Source of the DNA: Actinoplanes sichuanensis
GTDB taxonomy: Bacteria > Actinomycetota > Actinomycetes > Mycobacteriales > Micromonosporaceae
Reading direction: 5' to 3'
Length of the DNA: 64,000 bases
NCBI RefSeq assembly: GCF_033097365.1
Contig: NZ_AP028461.1
Span: forward strand, 1,860,001-1,924,000
Shown here: piece by piece, positions 51,212-60,634 of the stretch
Layout of the letters: each line of letters opens with the position of its first letter
How positions within the stretch are numbered: position 1 is the first letter of the stretch
The notes under the pieces: model-generated
Told to the model about the DNA's origin: nothing
The model's database searches: none
Seen by the model: only the letters and a program-made list of their open reading frames with translations
Program-made: the position numbers and the translations under genes

Positions 51212-52506
51212 GCCGTCACCCCCTCGAAGGCCCGCGTCAGGTCCCAGATCAGATCGTCCACGCTCTCCGTGCCGACCGACAGCCGGACCGTGCCCGGCCC
51301 GACCCCGGCCGCCCGCAACTCGTCGTCGCTGAGCTGCCGGTGCGTGGTGCTCGCCGGGTGGATGATCAGGCTCTTCGCGTCACCGACGTTCGCCAGATGC
51401 GACCACAGCCGCACACCGCGGATCAGGTCCTGCCCGCCGTCGCGGCCGCCGGCCACGTCGAAGGAGAACACCGCGCCCGGGCCGAGCGGCAGATACTTCT
51501 CCACCAGCGGCCGGTACCGGCTGTCCGGCAGCCCGGCGTAGGTGATGTTCGAGGCCAGCGGATGCCCGGCCAGGAACGAGGCGATCCGCCGGGCGTTGGC
51601 CACGTGCCGGTCCATCCGCAGTGACAGCGTCTCCAGGCCCTGCAGGAACAGGAACGCGTTGAACGGCGACAGTGCCCCGCCCAGGTCGCGCAGTGTCTCC
51701 GCGCGCAGTTTCATCAGATAACCGTAGGTCCCGAACGTCTCATGGAACTTCAGGCCGTGGTACGCCGGAGACGGCTCCGCCACCACCGGGAACCGCCCGT
51801 TCGACCAGTCGAACGTGCCGGCCTCCACGACTACGCCGCCGATGCTGGTCCCGTGCCCGCCGATGAACTTCGTGGCCGAGTGCACCACGATGTCGGCGCC
51901 CCACTCGATCGGCCGGCACAGATACGGCGTGGCGAACGTGTTGTCCACGATCAGCGGCAGCTCGTGTTCGTGCGCGATCCCGGCGATCGTCTCGATGTCG
52001 AGCACGTTCCCGCCCGGGTTGCCGATCGTCTCGCCGAAGAACGCCTTGGTGTTCTCCCGCACCGCCTTGCCCCACGCCGAGACGTCGTCCGGATCCACCC
52101 ACGACAGCTCGACGTTCATCTTGCGCAGCAGGTGTTTGAGCTGGTTGACGGTGCCGCCGTAGAGCGCCTGCGACGCGACTACGTGGTCACCCGGCTCCAG
52201 CAGCGTGAACAGGGCCGCCGCCTGGGCCGCGATCCCGCTGGCGAACGCGACCGCCCCGCTGCCGCCCTCCAGGTTGGCCACCCGCTCCTCGAAGACCGCG
52301 GTCGTCGGATTCATGATCCGGGAGTACGTGTTCCCGTACTCCTGAAGGTTGAAGTAGGCCGCGGCCGACTCCGGATCCTCGAACACGTAGCTGGTGGTCT
52401 GGAAGATCGGCACCGCCCGGGCGCCGGTGTTCGGGTCGGGCCGCTGCCCGGCGTGCAGCTGCCGGGTCTCGAACCCGAACTCGTGCGGCACTTCTTCTCT
52501 GCTCAC
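51208..52506 (-). CDS. metY: O-acetylhomoserine sulfhydrylase (PLP enzyme)
   Basis: 432 residues from a GTG at 52506 overlapping the metX stop (GTGA). Cys/Met-metabolism PLP family: FETRQLHAGQRPDP, TTSYVFEDPESAAAYF, YSRIMNPTTAVFEERVANLEGG, and the PLP lysine in VVHSATKFIGGHGTSIGG. It makes homocysteine from O-acetylhomoserine and sulfide in the cytosol. Translational coupling with metX gives the two consecutive steps of direct sulfhydrylation. Confidence 0.95.
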   Translation of the reverse strand: MSREEVPHEFGFETRQLHAGQRPDPNTGARAVPIFQTTSYVFEDPESAAAYFNLQEYGNTYSRIMNPTTAVFEERVANLEGGSGAVAFASGIAAQAAALFTLLEPGDHVVASQALYGGTVNQLKHLLRKMNVELSWVDPDDVSAWGKAVRENTKAFFGETIGNPGGNVLDIETIAGIAHEHELPLIVDNTFATPYLCRPIEWGADIVVHSATKFIGGHGTSIGGVVVEAGTFDWSNGRFPVVAEPSPAYHGLKFHETFGTYGYLMKLRAETLRDLGGALSPFNAFLFLQGLETLSLRMDRHVANARRIASFLAGHPLASNITYAGLPDSRYRPLVEKYLPLGPGAVFSFDVAGGRDGGQDLIRGVRLWSHLANVGDAKSLIIHPASTTHRQLSDDELRAAGVGPGTVRLSVGTESVDDLIWDLTRAFEGVTA

Positions 52507-53630
52507 TCGGTGCCCTCCTGAAGGAACCGCCTGACGATGGGTGTCTGCCGGGCCTCTTCCAGCAGGAAACAATCGTGCCCGTACGGCGCGTCGATGACGT
52601 GGTTCTCCACACTCTTGCCGAGTTTCGTCAGCGTGTCGGCGATCTCCTGGGACGCGGCCGGCGGGTAGAGCCAGTCCGAGCTGAACGAGATCAGCAGCGT
52701 GCGGGCCCGCACCCCGTCCAGTGGCCCCAGCTCGAAATAGGTCAGAGCCCGGGAGAGGTAGAGATAGGTGTTCGCGTCGAACCGCCTGACGAACGCAGCC
52801 GCCTGATGCCGCAGGTAGCTCTCCACCTCGAACTCGGGCTCGGTGATCGTGTAGTTGAGCCCGTCCCGTAGACGCCGCCCGAACTTCTCGGCGAGCCCCG
52901 GTGCGGACAGGTAGGTGATGTGCCCGACCATCCGGGCCACCCCCATCCCGGCGTCCGGGGTGCGGCCGGTCCCGTAGTAGCGGCCGCCCTGCCAGTCCGG
53001 GTCCCGCATGATCGACTCGCGGGCGATCGCGTTCCAGGCCACCCCCTGCGGCTGCAGCGCGTGGGTGGAGGCGATCACCACGATCGAGTCGACCTGAGTC
53101 GGATACCGGACCGCCCATTCGAGTGCCTGCATCCCGCCGAGGGAGCCGCCGGCCACCGCGGCGAGCCGCTCGATGCCGAGCTCGTCGAGGAACGCGCGCT
53201 CACACCGGACCATGTCGGCCACCGTGATCACCGGGAAGTCCGGCCCGTACCGCTCACCCGTCGCCGGGTCGATCGAGGACGGTCCGGTGGTGCCCCGGCA
53301 GCCGCCCAGCAGATTCGTCGACACCACGAAATACCGGTCCGTGTCGAACGCCTTGCCCGGCCCGATCATGCCGTCCCACCAGCCCAGACCCTTGGCGTAA
53401 CCCTCCCGGGTGCCCTCCTCGGGCGGCGTCGCGGCGATCCCGGCGGCGTGCGCGTCACCGGAGAGCGCATGGCACACCAGGATCACGTTGTCCCGATCGG
53501 GGGACAGCGTTCCGTATGTCTCGTAGGCGACCCGGACCCCGGTAAGGTCCCGTCCGCAGTCCAGTGGCAGCGGGCGGGGGAGGTCGAGGAAACGGGTCTC
53601 GACGACTCCGACACTTTTCACGGCCTCCAA
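52503..53630 (-). CDS. metX: Homoserine O-acetyltransferase
   Basis: 375 residues, alpha/beta-hydrolase fold. Nucleophile Ser in AAVAGGSLGGMQALEW, oxyanion CHALSGDAHAAG, NLLGGCRGTTGPSS, Asp in ISFSSDWLYPP and His in YGHDCFLLE. Acetylates homoserine from acetyl-CoA. The start is uncertain: TTG at 53630 or GTG at 53621, neither with a well-spaced Shine-Dalgarno. Divergent from the OsmC gene. No SAM riboswitch was recognised in the short leader. Confidence 0.95.
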   Translation of the reverse strand: MEAVKSVGVVETRFLDLPRPLPLDCGRDLTGVRVAYETYGTLSPDRDNVILVCHALSGDAHAAGIAATPPEEGTREGYAKGLGWWDGMIGPGKAFDTDRYFVVSTNLLGGCRGTTGPSSIDPATGERYGPDFPVITVADMVRCERAFLDELGIERLAAVAGGSLGGMQALEWAVRYPTQVDSIVVIASTHALQPQGVAWNAIARESIMRDPDWQGGRYYGTGRTPDAGMGVARMVGHITYLSAPGLAEKFGRRLRDGLNYTITEPEFEVESYLRHQAAAFVRRFDANTYLYLSRALTYFELGPLDGVRARTLLISFSSDWLYPPAASQEIADTLTKLGKSVENHVIDAPYGHDCFLLEEARQTPIVRRFLQEGTE

Positions 53631-53708
53631 CGCTAGGCGTGCACAAGATCATTGTCTAGTGTCCCGATGGGTGTTGTAGATCAAGGCTTCACCAGGGAGG
53701 ATCCAGCC

Positions 53709-54254
53709 ATGACCGTCACCGATAACGGAGTCAACGTCCAGGCGCTGCTCGACGCGCGCGAAGCCCTCAAGGGCGCACCAGAGGCCGCCCGGTTCACCTG
53801 GCGGGCCACCTCGAAGTGGGACCGGGGCGTGCACAGCACCACCACCATCGAGAACTTCTACGGCCTCGGCGCCGAGCAGTCGCACAAGGCGAAGACCGAG
53901 TTCGCCGCCGACCACCCCGAGGTGTTCGCCGCCGAGGACAACGGCATCACCCCGATCGAGTACCTGCTGGTCGGCCTGGCCGGCTGCCTCACCGCGGGCG
54001 TCGCGTCGGTCGCCCAGAACCGGGGGATCCAGCTGCGCTCGGTGACCGCCGTCGTCGAGGGCAACCACGACATCCGCGGCATCCTCGGCGACCCCGACGT
54101 CCGCAACGGCTTCAACGACATCAAGGTCACCTTCGACATCGACGCCGACGCCTCCAAGGCGGACATCGAGGCGATCGTGGCCCAGTCACAGAAGCGGTCG
54201 GCGGTCTTCGACGCGCTCACCAACCCGACCGACGTGACGGTAGAGGTCGCCTGA
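53709..54254 (+). CDS. OsmC-family protein
   Basis: 181 residues from the ATG at 53709, with AGGGAGGA 8 bases upstream. Family features: the beta-strand TWRATSKWDRGVHSTTTIENF, TPIEYLLVGLAGCLTAGVASVAQNRG with the reactive Cys, and LRSVTAVVEGNHDIRGILG. The second catalytic Cys is replaced, so it belongs to the Ohr/OsmC-like single-Cys subgroup or a non-peroxidase member. Next to metX and followed by a flavoprotein with 2 bases between. Confidence 0.88.
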   Translation: MTVTDNGVNVQALLDAREALKGAPEAARFTWRATSKWDRGVHSTTTIENFYGLGAEQSHKAKTEFAADHPEVFAAEDNGITPIEYLLVGLAGCLTAGVASVAQNRGIQLRSVTAVVEGNHDIRGILGDPDVRNGFNDIKVTFDIDADASKADIEAIVAQSQKRSAVFDALTNPTDVTVEVA

Positions 54255-54256
54255 CC

Positions 54257-55465
54257 TTGGGCGACAGCGTCACCACGGTCGTCGTCGGCGCGGGGCACGC
54301 CGGGCTGGCGGCCAGCCACTTCCTGCGCGAGCGGGGCGTCGACCACGTCGTTCTGGAACGGGGGCAGGTCGGCAACTCGTGGCGCACCGAGCGTTGGGAC
54401 TCGCTGCGGCTGCTCACCCCCAACTGGCTGAGCCGGCTGCCCGGACAGGACTACGACGGCGACGACCCGGACGGGTACATGACGATGGCCGAGGTGGTCG
54501 CGTTCATCGAGCGCTTCGCCGCCGGGGCGCCCGTCCGGACCGGGGTGAACGTGACGTCGGTACGGCGTACCGACGAAGGTTTCGCCGTCGATGATCTGCG
54601 CTGCCGGTCGGTGGTGATCGCCAGCGGCGCGTGCAACGTGCCGGTCGTGCCCGACTTCGGGGACCTCGGCGTCCATCAGGTCACGCCGTTCGACTACCAC
54701 AATCCCGACAAGCTGCCGGACGGCGGTGTGCTCGTCGTCGGCGCCTCGGCCACCGGCGTGCAACTCGCCGCCGAGTTGCGGGCGGCCGGGCGGCACGTGG
54801 TGCTCTCGGTGGGGGAGCACACCCGGATGCCGCGTCGGCACCGCGACCGCGACGTGCTGTGGTGGATGCACGAGACCGGGCTGTGGGCGCAGCGCTACGA
54901 CGAGGTGGACGACCTCGACCGGGCCCGGCGGCTGCCGTCGCCGCAGCTCGCCGGTGGCCTCGAGGTCGACCTCAACACGCTGACCGACGCCGGGGTGGAG
55001 CTGGTCGGACGGCTGGCCACGGTCCGCGACGGGGTGGCGCTGTTCTCCGGCGGGCTGCGCAACGTGTGCTCGCTCGCCGACCTGAAGGCGAACCGGATGC
55101 TGGCCGGCTTCGACGAGTGGGCCGGGCTGACCGATCGGGTTCCGCTGGAGCCGACCCGAGTTCCGGCGAAGCCTCGGCTACGCCTCGACCTGGGCGGCGG
55201 CGAGATCGGCACGATCGTGTGGGCGACCGGCTTCCGGCCCGACTACTCCTGGCTGGACCTGCCGGTCCTCGACGACCGGGGCCGGTTGCGCCACGACGGC
55301 GGCGTGACCGACATCCCCGGGCTGTACGCCCTGGGTCTGCCGGTGCTACGCCGCCGTCGGTCGACCTTCCTGCACGGGATCGAGGACGACGCCCGCTACG
55401 TCGTCGATCACCTGATCCGTACGTCGCGCGGCACCTTCGACCAGTCGGTGTCCGAGGCCAGGTAG
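54257..55465 (+). CDS. FAD-dependent flavin monooxygenase-like oxidoreductase
   Basis: 402 residues from a TTG at 54257, 2 bases after the OsmC stop. FAD motif VVVGAGHAGLAASHFLRERG, NSWRTERWDSLRLLTPNW (FMO-type), NADP motif VLVVGASATGVQLAAELRAAG and the ATGFRPDYSWLD carboxyl motif. Resembles YhhX/TrkA-like FMOs that hydroxylate N or S atoms. OsmC-FMO pairing suggests thiol/sulfur-related oxidation (inference). Its end overlaps the convergent PL11 gene by 58 nt. Confidence 0.88.
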   Translation: MGDSVTTVVVGAGHAGLAASHFLRERGVDHVVLERGQVGNSWRTERWDSLRLLTPNWLSRLPGQDYDGDDPDGYMTMAEVVAFIERFAAGAPVRTGVNVTSVRRTDEGFAVDDLRCRSVVIASGACNVPVVPDFGDLGVHQVTPFDYHNPDKLPDGGVLVVGASATGVQLAAELRAAGRHVVLSVGEHTRMPRRHRDRDVLWWMHETGLWAQRYDEVDDLDRARRLPSPQLAGGLEVDLNTLTDAGVELVGRLATVRDGVALFSGGLRNVCSLADLKANRMLAGFDEWAGLTDRVPLEPTRVPAKPRLRLDLGGGEIGTIVWATGFRPDYSWLDLPVLDDRGRLRHDGGVTDIPGLYALGLPVLRRRRSTFLHGIEDDARYVVDHLIRTSRGTFDQSVSEAR

Positions 55466-57606
55466 AAGCTCGGGTAGGACGGCTGGTTGTAGGTGGTCTG
55501 CTGGCGGGCCACCTCGACCCGGTACTGCGGGTCCTGCATGAGCGTGTACAGCTTGTGGTTCGTCACCTCGGTGCTCAGGTAGATCCGGATCGCCGAGCTG
55601 TCCGCCGTCCGCACCAGCAGCTCCTCCCGCCAGTCACCGAGGACGTCGGCGACCAGGCTCGGGTTGCCCTTCGTGCCGTTGTTCGTGCGGGTCCCGTCGG
55701 CGGTCAGCAGCCGCCCCCGGGTCCAGTCGTCGATCGTCGGCGTCACCTCCTGCGCGCCGTTGACGATCTGGGTGGTCAGGTCGGCCGCCCACCGGATGCT
55801 CGCGTTGGTGCCGGGGATCGTGCCGGTCAACACCTCGCCGGTGGCGCTGTGCAGGCCGAGCGCCTCGGAACCGCCGGGCATGCTCGCCCACGACTCGACA
55901 CCCCGGGTGCCCGGGAGCACGTCACCGACCATGCCCCGGCCGGTGTCGCGGCCCGAGTACGTCCCGAACAGCACCTCGCCGGTCTTCGCGTCGCGCATCG
56001 CCATGCCGTACGGGGCCGAGGTGGCACCCTCGTGCACGGTGAAGATCTCCAGGCCCGGCCGGTCCGGGTCGATGTCGGTCACGTGCATGGCGTCGCCGTG
56101 CCCGAGCCGGGCCTGCGTCACACCGTCCGGCAGCGTGTCGAACGAGGAGTACAGCACGTCACCGTCGTCGTCGATGGTGGCCGAGCCGTAGACGATCTCC
56201 TGCCTGCCGTCCTGATCGACATCCGCCGCGCTCAGCGAGTGGAAGCCCTGAGTGGTGATCTTCCCGTACTTCGCCGACGTGCCGTCCCGCCCGTGCGGGG
56301 AGTCGTTGAACGGGTTCGTCATCGGCGTCCAGCCCGAATCCACGTACCAGTCCTCGACCAGCTTGCGGCCGGTCCAGCGGTAGCTGACCAGCGTCGTGCG
56401 GGTGTAGTAGCCCCGGGCGAACACCGCCGACGGATGCCTGCCGTCCAGGTACGCCACCCCGGCCAGGAACCGGTCGACCCGGTTGGCCGGCTCGATCCGG
56501 GGCATCGCGTAGTCGCCCCACATCAGACCGTCGTCGTGACGGCCCGGCTTGTACTCGATCGTCTGCAGCTCACGACCGGTCGCCCCGTCGAACACCGTCA
56601 GATATTCGGGGCCGTCGACGATGAAACCCTCGAACGCGCGCAGGTTGTTGCGGGTGCTGCGGGACGGGGCGTACACGTCCATGAAGTAGTCGGTCAGCTT
56701 CTCGGCGTCGGCCCGGCTCAGCGGGTACCGATACTGCGGAGCGATGCCGAACGCCTGCTCCAGCGTCGCGGGCCAGTGCCCGGCGACCACCTCCGGGTGC
56801 CGGTCCCAGCCGAGGAACATCTGCACGACGTGTTCGTAGTAGCCGGCCGCGCTCAGCCGGTAGTCCTCGGTCGGAGCGTGCCCCGGTGTGGTGATGAACC
56901 GCTCGCGACCGTTACGGATCGTCTTCGTGCCGGGAGCGGTCTTCATCATCATCTCGGAGCGGCCGTCGCCGTCGAAGTCGTAGACCAGGAACTGGGTGTA
57001 GTGCGCGCCGGCCCGGATGTTCACGCCCAGGTCGATGCGGTGCAGCAGGGTGCCGTCGGCCCGGTAGGTGTCGACGTAGACCGGCCCGGTGTACCCCACC
57101 TGGGAGACGTCCTTGGAGTTGGACGGGTCCCACTTGACGATGTATTCGTACTGCCCGTCGCCGTCCACGTCGCCGACGCTCATGTCGTTCGCCGAGTAGG
57201 TGTAGTCGGATCCGTCCGCCGGTTTCCGCAGCGGGAGCTCCGTGTAGTTCGTCGGCCACGGGGTGACCGACTCTGCTCCGCTGACCCGGTAGCGGGAGGT
57301 GGCCGTACCCTCGCGGTCCAGGAAGTTGGTGCTGTCGGTGACCGTCGCGATCCGTCTGCCATCCCGGTAGACGGTGAAGTTCGCGCCGGTCAGGCCGGTC
57401 GCCGACGAGCCGGTGGCCTCGTTCGCCAGCAGGCGCCAGCTCAGGAAGACGCCCTCGCCGGTCGTGGCCGCGACCAGGCCGCGGTCGAGGCGTTCCATCC
57501 GCGGTCCGCCGCGCGGATGCGAGGCGGCGGGCGACGCGGGCAGGGCGGCGGCCAGCACGGCGGCCGCGACGCACGCTTTCCACAATCTTCCGGTACGGGG
57601 ACTCAT
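55408..57606 (-). CDS. Rhamnogalacturonan lyase, PL11, secreted
   Basis: 732 residues from the ATG at 57606 with GGGAGGAAC upstream. Signal peptide to ~30 (ACVAAAVLAAALPASPAAS). An N-terminal fibronectin-like domain (MERLDRGLVAATTGEGVFLSWRLLANEA) precedes an eight-bladed propeller with Ca-binding DGDG loops (SVGDVDGDGQYEYIVKWDPS; FLVYDFDGDGRSEMMMKTA; SAADVDQDGRQEIVYG). This is the complete PL11 YesW/YesX arrangement. Cleaves the rhamnogalacturonan-I backbone by beta-elimination. A GGAAAGCGCTTTCC palindrome lies just upstream. Confidence 0.95.
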   Translation of the reverse strand: MSPRTGRLWKACVAAAVLAAALPASPAASHPRGGPRMERLDRGLVAATTGEGVFLSWRLLANEATGSSATGLTGANFTVYRDGRRIATVTDSTNFLDREGTATSRYRVSGAESVTPWPTNYTELPLRKPADGSDYTYSANDMSVGDVDGDGQYEYIVKWDPSNSKDVSQVGYTGPVYVDTYRADGTLLHRIDLGVNIRAGAHYTQFLVYDFDGDGRSEMMMKTAPGTKTIRNGRERFITTPGHAPTEDYRLSAAGYYEHVVQMFLGWDRHPEVVAGHWPATLEQAFGIAPQYRYPLSRADAEKLTDYFMDVYAPSRSTRNNLRAFEGFIVDGPEYLTVFDGATGRELQTIEYKPGRHDDGLMWGDYAMPRIEPANRVDRFLAGVAYLDGRHPSAVFARGYYTRTTLVSYRWTGRKLVEDWYVDSGWTPMTNPFNDSPHGRDGTSAKYGKITTQGFHSLSAADVDQDGRQEIVYGSATIDDDGDVLYSSFDTLPDGVTQARLGHGDAMHVTDIDPDRPGLEIFTVHEGATSAPYGMAMRDAKTGEVLFGTYSGRDTGRGMVGDVLPGTRGVESWASMPGGSEALGLHSATGEVLTGTIPGTNASIRWAADLTTQIVNGAQEVTPTIDDWTRGRLLTADGTRTNNGTKGNPSLVADVLGDWREELLVRTADSSAIRIYLSTEVTNHKLYTLMQDPQYRVEVARQQTTYNQPSYPSFYLASDTDWSKVPRDVRIR

Positions 57607-57638
57607 GCTCTTCGTTCCTCCCGAGGGGATGTGCGGTA

Positions 57639-57652
57639 GGAAAGCGCTTTCC
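57639..57652. promoter_or_regulatory. Perfect 14-bp LacI/CebR-like operator
   Basis: GGAAAGCGCTTTCC lies 33 bases upstream of the PL11 start in the 270-base gap to the divergent GH67 gene. The form matches LacI-family sites with central GC. A looser CGGAA-n11-TTCCG pair follows at 57674-57694, nearer the GH67 side. Confidence 0.78.
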
Positions 57653-57876
57653 AGGGAGTCTGCAATGGAGCATCGGAAGCCGTCAACGTTTCCGGCCAGT
57701 AAAGTCATGGATCGTTTCAGTAGGTCTGGTCACAGGTCCTCCATGATCAACTTGGAACAGTTCAATGCTCACGCGGCGACGCGCCGAAAGACGTGCTCGA
57801 CTGTGGGACATCAGGTGGTTTCAATGGATTTCGACCGGCGAACCAGCCGGACCGCCTCGAACCCGCCGGAGCAAAC

Positions 57877-59889
57877 GTGACCTCCACACCGTCACCCGTG
57901 ATCCATCCGGCCTGGTTGCCGGCGGAGGCGTTCCGCGCCCTGGGCTCCCGCCGCGTCCGGGTCGACACCGCCGGCGATGCCGGACTTCTCGTCGGCACCG
58001 TCCTCGCCGAGGTGTCCCGGGCCTGCGCCCGCTTCGGTGGAAGCGTCCAGCCGCCGGAGGCCCCCGCCGACCTCGTCCTCACCCTCGCTCCGCGATCTCG
58101 GGGAGACGCGGCACGCCATGGTGGCCCTCGACCGGATCGAGACCTCGACGGCTTCCGGATCGGGCGGCGGGGTGCGTCGACGGTCGTGACCGGGGACGGC
58201 CCGGCCGGACTGTTCTACGGCCTGTTCGAGGTGGTCCGCCGGGGCGAGGCCGCCTTCGACCCGGGGCTCGCCGACGAACGACACGAACCCGCGTTCGGCC
58301 TCCGCGTCCTGGACCACTGGGACAACGTCTTCGTGCACCGGGTGATGGGCCAGGTCGAACGGGGCTACGCCGGTGGCTCGCTCTTCTGGGACGACGGCCG
58401 CCTGCGCGACGACCTCACCCGGGTCGGCGATTACGCACGGTTGCTGGCGGCCTCCGGCATCAACGCGGTCACCGTCAACAACGTCAACGTCCACGCGGGC
58501 GAGACCCACCTGCTCACCGACCGGCTCGGCGAGGTCGCCACGATCGCCTCAACCCTGCGGCCGTACGGGATCCGCCTGCACCTGTCGATCAATTTCGCCG
58601 CGCCCGTCATCCTGGGTGACCTGCCGACCGCCGACCCGCTCGACCCGGACGTCCGCCGCTGGTGGTCGGACACCACCGAGCGGGTGTTCGAGACCATCCC
58701 CGATTTCGGCGGCTACCTGGTGAAAGCCGACTCCGAGGGCCGGCCCGGCCCGTTCAGCTACGGCCGTACCCACGCCGACGGCGCCAACATGCTCGCCGAC
58801 GCTCTGGCCCCGTACGATGCCCCGGTCCGGTGGCGGGCGTTCGTCTACAACCACCGGCAGGACTGGCGGGACCGTTCCACCGATCGGGCCCGCGCCGCGT
58901 ACGACCACTTCGCGCCGCTCGACGGGCGGTTCCGGGACAACGTGATCCTGCAGGTCAAGCACGGCCCGATGGACTTCCAGACCCGCGAGCCGGTGTCCCC
59001 GGTCCTGCTCGCCATGTCCGACACCCGCCTGGCGGTCGAGCTGCAGGTCACCCAGGAGTACACCGGCCAGCAGAAACACGTCTGCTACCTGCCCCCGATG
59101 TGGAGTTCGGTGCTCGGCTTCCAGCCGACCGGCGACGACGGCCCGACCCTGGCGACACGACTGTCCGGCGGTGTCCTGTCGGCGGTCGCCAACGTCGGTG
59201 ACGACCCGTTCTGGACCGGGCACCCGCTGGCGCAGGCCAACCTCTACGCGGTCGGCCGCCTCGGCTGGACGCCCGGCCGTGACCCGGCGGAGATCCTCGA
59301 CGAGTGGATCGGCCTGACGTTCCCGGGCACCCCGCGGCACCTCCTACACGCGTTGATGGACGACTCCTGGGAGACGTACGAGCAGTACACCGCCCCGCTC
59401 GGAGTCGGTTTCATGGTCCGGCCCGGCCACCACTACGGCCCGGACGTGGACGGCTACGAGTACACCCCGTGGGGCACCTACCACTTCGCCGATCGTGACG
59501 GTCTAGGCGTCGACCGGACCGTCGCCACCGGAACCGGTTACACCGCCCAGTACCCCCGCCCGTGGTCGGAGCGCTACGAGCACCCGGACACCTGCCCCGA
59601 CGAACTGCTGCTCTTCTTCCACCACGTCCCCTACACCCATGTGCTGCACAGCGGCTCGACGGTGATCCAGCACATCTACGACACCCGTTTCGCCGGCGCG
59701 CAGCGGGTCGCCGAGATGCAGGCCGCCTGGGCACAGGCGGCGGAACTGGTCGACCCGGCCGTCCACACGCGGGTCACCGAGCGCCTGGCCGAGCAGCGCC
59801 GCAGCGCCGAGGAGTGGCGCGACCAGCTCAACACCTACTTCCACCGCAAGTCCGGCATCCCCGACGCCAAAGGCCGCCCGATCCACTGA
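57877..59889 (+). CDS. Alpha-glucuronidase, GH67
   Basis: 670 residues from GTG at 57877 with GGAG 6 bases upstream. Residues ~1-110 form the N-terminal hydrolase domain; the central TIM barrel contains LRVLDHWDNVFVHRVMGQVERGYAG, INAVTVNNVNV, DFGGYLVKADSEGRPGPFSYGR (acid Glu) and DNVILQVKHGPMDFQTREPV (catalytic carboxylates), and the C-terminus is helical. No signal peptide: acts intracellularly on imported aldouronic acids from glucuronoxylan. Divergent from PL11, suggesting joint regulation. Confidence 0.92.
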   Translation: MTSTPSPVIHPAWLPAEAFRALGSRRVRVDTAGDAGLLVGTVLAEVSRACARFGGSVQPPEAPADLVLTLAPRSRGDAARHGGPRPDRDLDGFRIGRRGASTVVTGDGPAGLFYGLFEVVRRGEAAFDPGLADERHEPAFGLRVLDHWDNVFVHRVMGQVERGYAGGSLFWDDGRLRDDLTRVGDYARLLAASGINAVTVNNVNVHAGETHLLTDRLGEVATIASTLRPYGIRLHLSINFAAPVILGDLPTADPLDPDVRRWWSDTTERVFETIPDFGGYLVKADSEGRPGPFSYGRTHADGANMLADALAPYDAPVRWRAFVYNHRQDWRDRSTDRARAAYDHFAPLDGRFRDNVILQVKHGPMDFQTREPVSPVLLAMSDTRLAVELQVTQEYTGQQKHVCYLPPMWSSVLGFQPTGDDGPTLATRLSGGVLSAVANVGDDPFWTGHPLAQANLYAVGRLGWTPGRDPAEILDEWIGLTFPGTPRHLLHALMDDSWETYEQYTAPLGVGFMVRPGHHYGPDVDGYEYTPWGTYHFADRDGLGVDRTVATGTGYTAQYPRPWSERYEHPDTCPDELLLFFHHVPYTHVLHSGSTVIQHIYDTRFAGAQRVAEMQAAWAQAAELVDPAVHTRVTERLAEQRRSAEEWRDQLNTYFHRKSGIPDAKGRPIH

Positions 59890-59959
59890 GTCTCGGCGTC
59901 AACGGACCGAAGGCATGCAGTGATGCCGATAGAGTTCACCCGCGGATACGGAGGTCGCG

Positions 59960-60634
59960 GTGAAGCGGTACGGCTCGGTGTGGCTGGCGATGCTGCTGCT
60001 GGTCGCTGGGCTGGTCTGGCTGCTCAACCGTCTCGCGCCGGCGCTCGATCTGACCGGCGTCCTGCGTGACTGGTGGCCGCTCGCGATGATCGCCGTCGGC
60101 CTCGGTGGCGCCTGGAACCTGCGGGAGCCGCTCGGCCCGGCCAAGGGCCCGGCGATCTTCGCGCTGCTCGGGATCGCCATCCTGCTGGTGATCCACAATC
60201 CGGTTCCGGAGGACTGGCGTCCGGCCCTGCCACCGCTGGGCCTGTGTGCTCTCGGGGTGGCGATCCTGGTCGGCCGGGTGATGAGCGCGGTCGCCAGCCC
60301 GCCCCGGACCCTCGAACGTGTCCTGCTGATCGGACTCGGCCGCCGCCTCGAATGGCCGGTCGCCACCCCGTCGATCCTCGACGTCCGCGCCCTGGCCGGC
60401 GGCTCGATCATCACCATCCCGGCCGGATCGGCCCGCGCCGCGCGGATGGAGATCACCGCGCTGCTGTCCGACGTCGAGGTGGTCGTGCCGGCCGGGTGGG
60501 CGGTCTTCGTCGAACCGGACGGCGGTGCCCGCCGCGCACCGGGTGTTCCGGCGGCCGCCGACGCGGCGACGGCCGACCTGGAGATCCAGTCCCAGCGGTT
60601 CCTCGGCCAGGTGGTGGTCCGGGCGGCTACGTGA
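59960..60634 (+). CDS. Membrane protein, LiaF/DUF5668-like
   Basis: 224 residues, GTG start. Four hydrophobic segments in the first ~120 residues (VWLAMLLLVAGLVWLL; WPLAMIAVGLGGAWNL; AIFALLGIAILLVIH; LGLCALGVAILVG), then a soluble beta-helical domain (ARMEITALLSDVEVVVPAGWAVFVE) as in LiaF/cell-wall-active-antibiotic-response proteins. Likely senses envelope stress or tunes a two-component system. Overlaps the convergent gene by 8 nt. Confidence 0.82.
   Translation: MKRYGSVWLAMLLLVAGLVWLLNRLAPALDLTGVLRDWWPLAMIAVGLGGAWNLREPLGPAKGPAIFALLGIAILLVIHNPVPEDWRPALPPLGLCALGVAILVGRVMSAVASPPRTLERVLLIGLGRRLEWPVATPSILDVRALAGGSIITIPAGSARAARMEITALLSDVEVVVPAGWAVFVEPDGGARRAPGVPAAADAATADLEIQSQRFLGQVVVRAAT

Noticed and set aside
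53631-53708. Possible SAM riboswitch upstream of metX
   Set aside because: The leader is too short and none of the conserved SAM riboswitch core motifs is visible.
54631-57639. 1002-residue plus-strand open frame
   Set aside because: It is antisense to the PL11 lyase and the flavoprotein frame, is Arg/Gly/Val-rich without domains, and both overlapped genes have clear family motifs.
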